Positions 1 through 5,496 are shown, numbered from the stretch's first letter. The stretch is 13,660 bases of DNA from an uncultured Mycoplasma sp. (GCA_905209745.1 CAJLUG010000007.1:1-13660), one strand, 5' to 3'. Translations and numbers: made by a program. Notes: generated by a model not told the origin, from the letters alone.

Positions 1-193
1 ACTTCGTTACTTGCCAGGATCCTTCCTCACCGGATGCGAAGTCTGTGTTTTCTGATTGTATGACAATACTCCTTACTGGATCTACTGCTGCGAAAGCATA
101 GCTAACAGAAAATATACCTAAACATATAACAAAAATTAATGCTGCGATACACTCTTTCTTATACTTTTTTAAAAACTCTTGAAGTTTAGTCAT
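1..193 (-). CDS. Secreted/surface protein, N-terminal part (runs off left edge)
   Basis: This is the first 64 codons of a leftward gene whose remainder lies outside the window. ATG at 191-193 is preceded by a purine-rich ribosome binding site (GGGAGTGGG). The product starts with a basic segment (MTKLQEFLKKYKKE), a hydrophobic core at about residues 15-33 and a signal-peptidase-like site SYAFA/AVDP, so it is exported. The mature start (DPVRSIVIQSENTDF, then GSWQVTK) resembles, from memory, the opening of large BspA-type surface proteins of gut Bacillota, but the repeats that would prove this are not visible. It sits about 60 bp downstream of the left inverted repeat of a putative invertible segment, so its expression may be phase variable (inference). 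Export is well supported; the family assignment is tentative. Confidence 0.75.
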   Translation of the reverse strand, partial: MTKLQEFLKKYKKECIAALIFVICLGIFSVSYAFAAVDPVRSIVIQSENTDFASGEEGSWQVTK

Positions 194-253
194 AATCCCA
201 CTCCCAATAATTTCCATATCTTCTCTAGACCTTATAAAATATATGTGTTCCAA

Positions 254-278
254 TCATAAAGGTAGTTACTTTATGATT
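254..278 (+). repeat. Left 25-bp inverted repeat (recombinase-site-like)
   Basis: The 25 bp here are identical to the reverse complement of 556-580. Within the site TCATAAAG (254-261) and CTTTATGA (269/270-277) form inverted arms around the centre GTAGTTA; two extra flanking bases extend the arms to 10 bp (252-261 and 269-278). The centre is not self-complementary, so the site has a direction, and the two copies point in opposite directions. Confidence 0.9.
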
Positions 279-309
279 ATTCCTTATAAATCAACGGTTT
301 AATCGTATT

Positions 310-431
310 TGACTAAAAATTTGACTAATTATTTTTAAAAAAATATTTTATTTTAAATAATTTGTCGACTTATATATTCTTAAGAATTACGCCTTTTTTA
401 TACAGGTATGTATGACTAAAAATTTGACTAA
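310..431 (+). repeat. Two 19-bp direct repeats made of paired TGACTAA motifs
   Basis: TGACTAAAAATTTGACTAA occurs at 310-328 and again at 413-431, 103 bp apart, both inside the putative invertible segment. Each copy contains two TGACTAA motifs exactly 12 bp apart, so there are four in total. Paired motifs at near helical spacing suggest binding sites for a regulator or accessory factor, but the role is unknown. A second, shorter direct repeat (CTAAAATATAGT) lies at 460-471 and 503-514. Confidence 0.7.
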
Positions 432-490
432 GAATAAAGTTTATTACTAGTAAAATTTACTAAAATATAGTCTAGATTTTACCTTTTTCA

Positions 491-519
491 TTGTAAAAAT
501 GCCTAAAATATAGTATATT
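491..519 (+). promoter_or_regulatory. Promoter candidate inside invertible segment
   Basis: TTGTAA (491-496), a 17-bp spacer and TATATT (514-519) match the sigma-70/SigA consensus at 4/6 and 5/6 positions. In the present orientation it reads rightward, away from the surface gene at 1-193 and towards the terminator at 619-644. No gene lies downstream on that strand. After inversion of 279-555 it would read leftward into the surface gene. Confidence 0.45.
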
Positions 520-555
520 TAGTATGATAAAGAGTAGATTTTATAGTATTTTTTC

Positions 556-580
556 AATCATAAAGTAACTACCTTTATGA
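556..580 (-). repeat. Right 25-bp inverted repeat (recombinase-site-like)
   Basis: This is the exact reverse complement of 254-278: arms TCATAAAG (558-565) and CTTTATGA (573-580) flank TAACTAC (566-572), which is the reverse complement of the left centre. Identity stops on both sides (253 versus 581, 279 versus 555), so the repeat is sharply bounded at 25 bp. Confidence 0.9.
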
Positions 581-618
581 AAATAATTATAGAAGTTAAA
601 AATAGAAAAAATTGTCAC

Positions 619-644
619 ATCATGATACATATCATGATTTTTTT
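619..644 (+). terminator. Rightward terminator with no rightward gene before it
   Basis: ATCATGAT (619-626), loop ACAT and ATCATGAT (631-638) form an 8-bp stem followed directly by seven T (638-644). It faces transcripts coming from the left, yet no rightward gene exists upstream in the window. It would stop transcription leaving the putative invertible segment before it enters efp antisense. Confidence 0.65.
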
Positions 645-651
645 ATACAAC

Positions 652-673
652 AAAAAAAAGAGCTTACGCTCTT
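652..673 (-). terminator. Terminator of efp with stop codon in the loop
   Basis: On the minus strand AAGAGC (668-673) pairs with GCTCTT (658-663), the loop is GTAA, and a run of T follows (652-659). The TAA stop of efp (664-666) lies inside the four-base loop, so the last sense codons form the first arm. Confidence 0.85.
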
Positions 674-1221
674 GATACATATTTACCATCACTAGTAGAT
701 ACGATAATTTTTTCTCCTTCACCAATAAATAAAGGAACTCTTACTATAAATCCTGTTTCTACTTCAGCATCTTTTAATGCATTGTTTGTAGTATTACCTT
801 TTACTGCAGCTTCTGTATGAGTAACAGTTAATTCTACCTTATCTGGTAAATCAATACCTAATACTTCACCTTCGTACATAGTAATATATACTTCTAAGTT
901 TTCTTTTAAGTATTTAGCATTATCTCCAATATTATCTTTACTAATCTCTAATTGCTCATAAGTATCCATATTCATAAAATAATAAACATCATTCATAGTA
1001 TATAGATATTGCATTAATTGCTTATCAATATGAGCAGTAGCTACTTTAATACCAGCATTAAAAGTCTTTTCAATAATAGAACCTGTTCTTAAATTTTTAA
1101 GCTTAGCTTTTACAATCGCAGCTCCTTTACCAGGTTTTACATGTTGGGTATCCATAACTACATAGATAGCACCATCTACTTCAATAGTAATCCCGTTTTT
1201 TAAATCATTTGTACTAATCAT
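664..1221 (-). CDS. efp: Translation elongation factor P
   Basis: The 185-residue product has the usual EF-P length and three-domain plan: KOW-like N domain (about 1-62), OB domain (about 65-127) and C-terminal OB domain (about 130-185). EF-P enters the E site of ribosomes stalled at polyproline stretches and restores peptide bond formation. The tip loop reads HVKPGKGAA, and lysine 32 is the residue carrying 5-aminopentanol in Bacillus EF-P. An in-frame TTG at 1228-1230 touches the AGGAG ribosome binding site directly, so it cannot be the start. ATG at 1219-1221 has a 9-base spacing and puts the lysine at the expected position 32. It lies 42 bp downstream of rpmG on the same strand; a separate promoter was not obvious, so read-through from rpmG is possible. 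The stop codon lies in its own terminator loop. Confidence 0.97.
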   Translation of the reverse strand: MISTNDLKNGITIEVDGAIYVVMDTQHVKPGKGAAIVKAKLKNLRTGSIIEKTFNAGIKVATAHIDKQLMQYLYTMNDVYYFMNMDTYEQLEISKDNIGDNAKYLKENLEVYITMYEGEVLGIDLPDKVELTVTHTEAAVKGNTTNNALKDAEVETGFIVRVPLFIGEGEKIIVSTSDGKYVSRA

Positions 1222-1241
1222 TAAACTCAACTCCTAAAATT

Positions 1242-1264
1242 AAAAATAAGTAATTTACTTATTT
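1242..1264 (-). terminator. Weak AT-only hairpin after rpmG
   Basis: On the minus strand AAATAAGTAA and TTACTTATTT (1244-1264) are inverted around a single base and are followed by a T run. The first arm begins with the last base of the rpmG stop codon. With one G-C pair it is weak and may let transcription continue into efp. Confidence 0.4.
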
Positions 1265-1428
1265 TATTTTTTCTCTTTATGTATTGTATGTTTTCTACAT
1301 GTAGGACAATACTTATTAATGGAAAGACGTTCTGTTGTATTTTGTACATTTCTAGGTTTTCTATAGTTTTCGTTTTTACATTCTGAACAAACAAGAGTCT
1401 TCATTTGTCTTTTTCCTTCTTTAGCCAT
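1264..1428 (-). CDS. rpmG: 50S ribosomal protein L33
   Basis: A 54-codon frame encodes a small basic protein starting MAKEGKRQMKTLVCSEC. It has two CxxC zinc-ribbon knuckles (CSEC at 14-17 and CPTC at 41-44), with the L33-typical NYRKPRNVQNTTERL between them and a lysine-rich end. L33 is a component of the large ribosomal subunit near the E site. The four cysteines mark the zinc-binding (C+) form. The start has a strong GGAGGG ribosome binding site, and an extended -10 promoter lies 28 bp upstream. It is followed by efp on the same strand, a translation-related pair. The assignment is secure despite the short length. Confidence 0.95.
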   Translation of the reverse strand: MAKEGKRQMKTLVCSECKNENYRKPRNVQNTTERLSINKYCPTCRKHTIHKEKK

Positions 1429-1456
1429 TTTTCTCCCTCCTTACACGCCTATAGGT

Positions 1457-1484
1457 ATTATACCAAAAAAGATAGAAAAAGCAA
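1457..1484 (-). promoter_or_regulatory. Promoter of rpmG, extended -10
   Basis: On the minus strand TGGTATAAT is a full extended -10 (TATAAT at 1457-1462, TGG at 1463-1465), with TTGCTT at 1479-1484 as a partial -35 at 16-bp spacing. A T-rich run (1465-1470) immediately precedes the TGG. The hairpin AAAAAGC/GCTTTTT at 1476-1493 just upstream may be a second terminator for the PBP gene, which would place the end of one transcript on the start of the next. Confidence 0.7.
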
Positions 1485-1550
1485 AAGCTTTTTACTACAT
1501 TTTTAAGTATTTCTAGTTGCATCTAAATTGCATATAAATTATAACAAACG

Positions 1551-1575
1551 AAAAAGGAAAAAGCAAGCTTTTTCC
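1551..1575 (-). terminator. Terminator of the PBP gene
   Basis: On the minus strand GGAAAAAGC and GCTTTTTCC form a perfect 9-bp stem with a two-base apex (1556-1575), followed by five T (1551-1555). The first G of the stem is the third base of the TAG stop codon (1575-1577). Confidence 0.85.
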
Positions 1576-3635
1576 TAAGAGTTATATAACTCAAAGAATT
1601 TATTAGTAACTTCTCTAGTAATATGATAAGTAACTAAACTAGCATAATCTGTATTAGAATTAGGATGCGAAGAATTTGGAGAGGTTACCATAATACTCAT
1701 TACAGGATTATTTGCTGGAGCATATCCAACAAACGAAGAAGTAATAGTTTCCGTATCGATAATCCCGTTATTATCAGTATCAATAAAACTTTGTGAGGTT
1801 CCAGTCTTACCTGCACCATCCCACTTATCTTCGATATATCCACGACCATATCCACCATCAGAATGAATAACAGCATAAAAACCTTCTTTTACTCTTGCCA
1901 TATATTCTGGAGTAGTATCAATCGTATTTAATACTTTCTTCTCAACAGTTAAAATAGTCTCACCCAAACTAGAATCATTAGTTGCTTTATGTACTTCTTT
2001 TAATAAATGTGGAACTAATCTACTACCACCATTCGCAATCGTTGAAATATATTGAGAAAGTTGTATTGGTGTATATGTTTCATATTGTCCCATAACAAAG
2101 TCTAATAAATTACCAGAACTAACATCTTCATCTGCCCCTACACCAACACTCTCTACTGGTAAATCAATTCCTGTCTTAACACCAAGACCAAAGGAATGAT
2201 ACATATCACGATAAGTATCAAAAGCTTTTTGATTAAAGTTTAATTTCATACCACGACTATATTCTTGTCCATTAACACGAATCGCAGCCTTAAACTGATA
2301 AACGTTACTACTTTTCGCAAGCGCTGTAATATCATTAATTCTACCCAACGTTTGAGAAGAACATTTCTCTGGTGCCCCTGCAACCTTTACACATTCATCA
2401 ATCATATATTCTCCAATTTTTACAGCTCCTGTATTATAAGCAACCAACATCGAAGCACCCTTCACAACAGAACCAGGAGTAACTGGAGAAGTTAAAATAT
2501 CCGTCGTATTATCGACAATCTTATCCCCTACTAACTTCTTGGAAGCCATCGCTAAAATCTCTCCTGTATTTGGATCTTGAATCACAACACTAGAGTGATC
2601 ATAATATTCCGTATTTGCTTCACTCTTGGTCTTTAATACTTGTTCTGATAATATTCTTTCTACTTCTTGTTGTAACTTGATATCGATAGTAAGGACAATA
2701 TCATTACCACGTCTACCTTCTTCTACTAACTTTAATTCATGAGAATTAACAACTTCATAAGTAGCCTTTTCTCCCTTTAAATATTCTTCATACTGTTTTT
2801 CTATATAACTAAGACCCACACGATCATTTAAAGCATATCCCTTCGCAAGATATTCACCCTTCTCTTCTGCTGGAAGACCTTGTGTAGTAGTAGATACCGT
2901 ACCTAAAATACTCTTAAATGTATCCCCATAAGGATATACTCTTTCCCAATCAAGTTTCGTATTAAAACCTTCTAACTCCTTATTATGTTCCGCAATATAA
3001 GCATATTCTTGATCACTTGCTTCATCTTTAATAATCTTCTCATCATAAGTATATCCACGATTCATAAGATAATATAAATAAGCAACTCTTAAATCTTCTT
3101 CACTAAAACTATTAAGTTCACTATCAGTAATACGTTTTATCTTTAACTCCATAAGATCGGTTGTACTAAGTTCCCCAGTCTCTACCTGCTGATACTCTTT
3201 CTCTGTAATCTTCTTATTACAAATCTTTGGATGAAGCGCCAAATAAAACTCCCTCTTAGCACGATCTGTCAAACTAGCATAAGAAAGATCTAAATGCGGT
3301 GCCACTTCATAAGCAAGACGAATCATATCAGAAGTCGTAACACCCTTATCTTTTTTATAAGTAATACTCTTTACTGCCTTATTATCGACAATAATATTAT
3401 AATTTCTATCATATATCCTACCTCTAGGAGTACTAGTACCCTCTACCGTAGTATAAGAAAGATCCGCAAGTTCTTCTGTATACTTATCATGATCTACAAC
3501 CATAACAGTATATAACTTAACACCAACAATCCCAAATAATAAAAGAACAACAACCAAAAAAACAATAAATCTTCTAGAAATAATTTGATTATAATTAACT
3601 TTCTTTTCTTTTTTATTTAGATTAAGTCTTGGCAT
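1575..3635 (-). CDS. Class B penicillin-binding protein 2, elongation type (peptidoglycan transpeptidase)
   Basis: The 686-residue product cross-links peptidoglycan as a DD-transpeptidase, probably paired with a SEDS glycosyltransferase such as RodA outside the window. One membrane segment lies near residues 22-44 after a basic cytoplasmic tail. A dimerisation/pedestal region follows with the class B motif TPRGRIYDR (about 69-77), then the transpeptidase domain with SVVK (catalytic serine 389), SSN (442-444) and KTGT (610-613). An internal stretch with LALHPK and KKITEKEYQ resembles Bacillus PbpA/PbpH, favouring the MrdA/PBP2 type over FtsI. No PASTA domains are present. Oddly, an EF-hand-like DxDxNG segment (619-629) follows KTG. 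Two ATG codons start the frame; the second (3633-3635) sits six bases after GAGGA and is preferred to the first, which touches it. Confidence 0.93.
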   Translation of the reverse strand: MPRLNLNKKEKKVNYNQIISRRFIVFLVVVLLLFGIVGVKLYTVMVVDHDKYTEELADLSYTTVEGTSTPRGRIYDRNYNIIVDNKAVKSITYKKDKGVTTSDMIRLAYEVAPHLDLSYASLTDRAKREFYLALHPKICNKKITEKEYQQVETGELSTTDLMELKIKRITDSELNSFSEEDLRVAYLYYLMNRGYTYDEKIIKDEASDQEYAYIAEHNKELEGFNTKLDWERVYPYGDTFKSILGTVSTTTQGLPAEEKGEYLAKGYALNDRVGLSYIEKQYEEYLKGEKATYEVVNSHELKLVEEGRRGNDIVLTIDIKLQQEVERILSEQVLKTKSEANTEYYDHSSVVIQDPNTGEILAMASKKLVGDKIVDNTTDILTSPVTPGSVVKGASMLVAYNTGAVKIGEYMIDECVKVAGAPEKCSSQTLGRINDITALAKSSNVYQFKAAIRVNGQEYSRGMKLNFNQKAFDTYRDMYHSFGLGVKTGIDLPVESVGVGADEDVSSGNLLDFVMGQYETYTPIQLSQYISTIANGGSRLVPHLLKEVHKATNDSSLGETILTVEKKVLNTIDTTPEYMARVKEGFYAVIHSDGGYGRGYIEDKWDGAGKTGTSQSFIDTDNNGIIDTETITSSFVGYAPANNPVMSIMVTSPNSSHPNSNTDYASLVTYHITREVTNKFFELYNS

Positions 3636-3662
3636 TAACATTCCTCTTTTCTACTAATATAT

Positions 3663-3671
3663 ATTCTAACA
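3663..3671 (-). promoter_or_regulatory. Promoter of the PBP gene, extended -10
   Basis: The minus strand reads TGTTAGAAT: TGT at 3669-3671 and TAGAAT (5/6 to consensus) at 3663-3668. No convincing -35 was seen. It is 27 bp before the chosen start and is divergent to the small gene at 3714. Confidence 0.5.
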
Positions 3672-3713
3672 CATTTTTTAATACTTTATCATATATTTTT
3701 AATGAGGTGAATT

Positions 3714-3968
3714 ATGTATAAAGAATTAATTAAAAACTGGATACCAAATCTAACTCCAATCATGATTAAAGACTATGCTAGGAAAATTGGTACCAGCTTA
3801 ACAGATTCTGAAGTAACTATATTATATAACTTCATAAAGAAAAATTATATCGAAATATTGGATGGAAATGAAACTTCTCTAATTTCTCTAAAGCAACAAC
3901 TAAACCCTACCCTATATAAAAAAGTAATTGCTCTATATCAAGAGAATAAACAAAAATATTTAAATTAA
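3714..3968 (+). CDS. Small helical protein, DUF2624-like
   Basis: The 84-residue product is predicted mostly helical, with no signal peptide or membrane segment. Its layout (an N-terminal stretch ending in LTPIMIKDYARKIGTSLTD, then YNFIKKNY) fits the DUF2624 family of small cytoplasmic proteins such as Bacillus YqfT, as far as can be judged by eye. Supporting context: Bacillus yqfT lies beside yqfS (nfo), and here nfo is the convergent neighbour. The function is unknown. ATG follows GAGGTGAATT, a good ribosome binding site. A TATATT box about 16 bp upstream of the start may be the -10. Its stop codon is partly inside the hairpin it shares with nfo. The gene is credible; the family name is moderate. 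Confidence 0.75.
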   Translation: MYKELIKNWIPNLTPIMIKDYARKIGTSLTDSEVTILYNFIKKNYIEILDGNETSLISLKQQLNPTLYKKVIALYQENKQKYLN

Positions 3969-3989
3969 AACAAGCCTTACGCTTGTTTT
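3967..3989. terminator. Shared bidirectional terminator of the DUF2624-like gene and nfo
   Basis: AAAACAAGC (3967-3975) and GCTTGTTTT (3981-3989) form a 9-bp stem flanked by T-rich runs on both strands. The left arm includes the last two bases of the rightward gene's TAA stop. The 5-base loop (3976-3980) contains the complete TAA stop of leftward nfo (3977-3979). One hairpin thus ends two convergent genes only 8 bp apart. Confidence 0.85.
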
Positions 3990-4861
3990 CTTATTTTATC
4001 TAATAAATTAGAATCGAACTTTTTATTTCTAATCATTTCAATTTCATATTTATAAGGAGCCCTCTCTCTATCAACATAAGGAGTCTCTAAAATTTTAGGA
4101 ACATCAGCTAATCTTTCATTGTAAATAATAGATAGTAACGTATCAAAACCTAACGTACCAAAACCAATATTTTCATGACGATCTTTATGTGCCCCTAAAG
4201 GATTTTTACTATCATTTACATGAACACAATGTATTTTATCAATGCCAATGACCTTGTCAAACTCCTCTAAAAATAAATCAAACTGACTCATATCATATCC
4301 TGCATCATTTAAATGACAAGTATCAATACAAACACCAATATGTTCTTTATCATCAACTAAGTCAATAATTCGCCTCAACTCTTCTAACTTAGACCCAACT
4401 TCTGTACCCTTACCAGCCATCGTCTCAAGTAATACAGTAACTGGATAAGTTCCTAAAATCATATTAAGTCCCTTACTAATATTAGAAATTGCTTGATCAA
4501 TACCAATTCCTACATGACTTCCTGGATGAAGGACCATATAAGAAATACCTAGTTCACTACAACGTTTTAATTCCTCTTCTAAAAAACGAACAGAAAAACG
4601 AAATTTATCTATATCTTTATCATTCGCAAGATTGACAATATAAGGAGCATGAACAATAACTTTACTAAGATCCATTTCCTGCTCTTTCATCTTCTCCCAA
4701 GCTTCTTCTGTCAATTTACGATCAATCGGATAACGAGCAGTGTTTTGTGGTGCTCCTGTATAAAACATAAATGTATTTTCCTGATAACTTAAAGCTTCTT
4801 CTAAGCTACCTAATAACTGTGTATTTTTCTTAAAACCAACGTGACTTCCAATATATAACAT
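3977..4861 (-). CDS. nfo: Endonuclease IV (AP endonuclease)
   Basis: The 294-residue protein is a TIM-barrel trinuclear-zinc AP endonuclease. It cuts 5' of abasic sites and trims blocked 3' ends in base excision repair. All expected metal ligands are visible: H71, H112, E146, D180, H183, H214, D227, H229 and E259. They lie in the family motifs VLHPGSHVG, LLETMAGKG, CIDTCHLNDAGYD, HVNDSKNPLGAHKDRHENIG and ILETP. Length matches Bacillus YqfS. ATG follows GGAGG at a six-base spacing. An extended -10 sits 17 bp upstream, directly after the T-tract of the preceding pilin gene's terminator, so the leader would be only about 11 bases. It converges with a DUF2624-like gene, a rearranged form of the Bacillus yqfS-yqfT neighbourhood. 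Confidence 0.97.
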   Translation of the reverse strand: MLYIGSHVGFKKNTQLLGSLEEALSYQENTFMFYTGAPQNTARYPIDRKLTEEAWEKMKEQEMDLSKVIVHAPYIVNLANDKDIDKFRFSVRFLEEELKRCSELGISYMVLHPGSHVGIGIDQAISNISKGLNMILGTYPVTVLLETMAGKGTEVGSKLEELRRIIDLVDDKEHIGVCIDTCHLNDAGYDMSQFDLFLEEFDKVIGIDKIHCVHVNDSKNPLGAHKDRHENIGFGTLGFDTLLSIIYNERLADVPKILETPYVDRERAPYKYEIEMIRNKKFDSNLLDKIRKQA

Positions 4862-4878
4862 AAACTACCTCCAAAAAT

Positions 4879-4887
4879 ATTATACCA
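4879..4887 (-). promoter_or_regulatory. Promoter of nfo, extended -10 fused to terminator T-tract
   Basis: TGGTATAAT (TATAAT 4879-4884, TGG 4885-4887) is a perfect extended -10 on the minus strand. Its first T is the last T of the 8-T tract of the upstream terminator. No good -35 is seen. The predicted start point is at or just before the GGAGG ribosome binding site. Confidence 0.7.
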
Positions 4888-4910
4888 AAAAAAAGACTTC
4901 CGAAGAAGTC
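4887..4910 (-). terminator. Terminator of the first prepilin gene
   Basis: On the minus strand GACTTC, loop TTCG and GAAGTC (4895-4910) are followed by eight T (4887-4894). The C(TTCG)G loop is the very stable UUCG tetraloop type. It begins 39 bp after the stop codon of the gene at 4950, unlike most other terminators here, which overlap the stop. Confidence 0.9.
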
Positions 4911-4949
4911 CAAAGATAAATGTATTTAGATATATAAATAATAAGCATT

Positions 4950-5465
4950 TTAATTTTCTACACAAACATTAGATGCAGGTGCTGTAATACTAACACCAGA
5001 AGTTTCAACACTACCACGAGTTAAACGATCAGCTTCTGTAGTACTATCTTTAATACCATGATGACTTGTATCTGCTAAAGCAACATAATATTTAACAGTA
5101 GTATTAGCGGCTCCACTTGCAGAAACAACAACTTTTACATATCCCTTAACTTCAGCATTACCCCAAGAAGATTTACCACCAGACTCTAATAAATTATTTT
5201 TGTTACTTGATGAATCAATCTCTACATAATAAGTACCAGCAGCTACTGCAGAAGAACTAACACCACCACAACTTAAACTATCAGATGCCCACATATTTCT
5301 AACAGCATTGGTATATTCTTTTGCAGTGCTTAAGAATGTATCCTTTCTAGAATTTTCAATATAACGAGTCATTGCAGGAATTGCAATCATCATCAAAATA
5401 CCCATAATAACAATAACTGCTAATAACTCAATTAAAGTAAAACCTTTAGTATTTAACTTTTTCAT
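4950..5465 (-). CDS. Type IV pilin-like prepilin (N-methylation motif)
   Basis: The 171-residue product begins MKKLNTKG followed by FTLIELLAVIVIMG. This is a class III prepilin signal cut after Gly8 by a PilD/ComC-type peptidase, with Glu at position +5 of the mature protein and a hydrophobic helix at about 9-30. The globular part is rich in serine and alanine and has two cysteines (66 and 168) that could close a disulfide loop. Such proteins build type IV pili, competence pseudopili or related filaments outside the membrane. No ATPase, platform protein or peptidase gene is in the window. An in-frame TTG immediately precedes the ATG at 5463-5465; the ATG is preferred because GAGGG lies six bases before it. 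It has its own promoter and terminator, so it is a single-gene unit downstream of a second prepilin gene. Confidence 0.9.
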   Translation of the reverse strand: MKKLNTKGFTLIELLAVIVIMGILMMIAIPAMTRYIENSRKDTFLSTAKEYTNAVRNMWASDSLSCGGVSSSAVAAGTYYVEIDSSSNKNNLLESGGKSSWGNAEVKGYVKVVVSASGAANTTVKYYVALADTSHHGIKDSTTEADRLTRGSVETSGVSITAPASNVCVEN

Positions 5466-5496
5466 CAATTTCCCTCTCCTTCTATTCTATAATATT

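Larger units (their letters stand above)
254..580. promoter_or_regulatory. Putative invertible promoter segment (inverton) upstream of surface gene
   Basis: The stretch 194-657 has no credible gene. Inside it, two perfect 25-bp inverted repeats (254-278 and 556-580) enclose 277 bp of AT-rich DNA (279-555) that contains a rightward promoter candidate (491-519) and paired TGACTAA motifs. The left repeat is about 60 bp upstream of a leftward exported-protein gene. Each repeat has 8-bp inverted arms around an asymmetric 7-bp centre, the layout of a tyrosine-recombinase crossover site. Inversion would turn the promoter towards the surface gene. No recombinase gene is in the window, so it would act in trans. 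A MITE-like element with terminal inverted repeats is the main alternative. Confidence 0.6.

Noticed and set aside
254..278. Reading the 25-bp repeats as simple transcription terminators
   Set aside because: The stem is AT-rich and not followed by a T-tract on either strand, and the exact match of the asymmetric centre between the two copies is not explained by terminator function.
524..568. Tiny rightward frame starting MIKSRF downstream of the 491-519 promoter
   Set aside because: Only 14 codons, no ribosome binding site, and it ends inside the right inverted repeat; probably chance.
1221..1230. TTG at 1228-1230 as the efp start
   Set aside because: It touches the AGGAG ribosome binding site, and the ATG three codons later gives the standard 185 residues with the modified lysine at position 32.
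2265..2495. Rightward open frame inside the PBP gene
   Set aside because: It lies antisense to the transpeptidase domain, has Asn/Arg/Ser-rich sequence without domain features, and has no ribosome binding site.
3294..3515. Rightward open frame inside the PBP gene 5' part
   Set aside because: It is antisense to conserved coding sequence, Ile-rich by frame effect, with no ribosome binding site or family resemblance.
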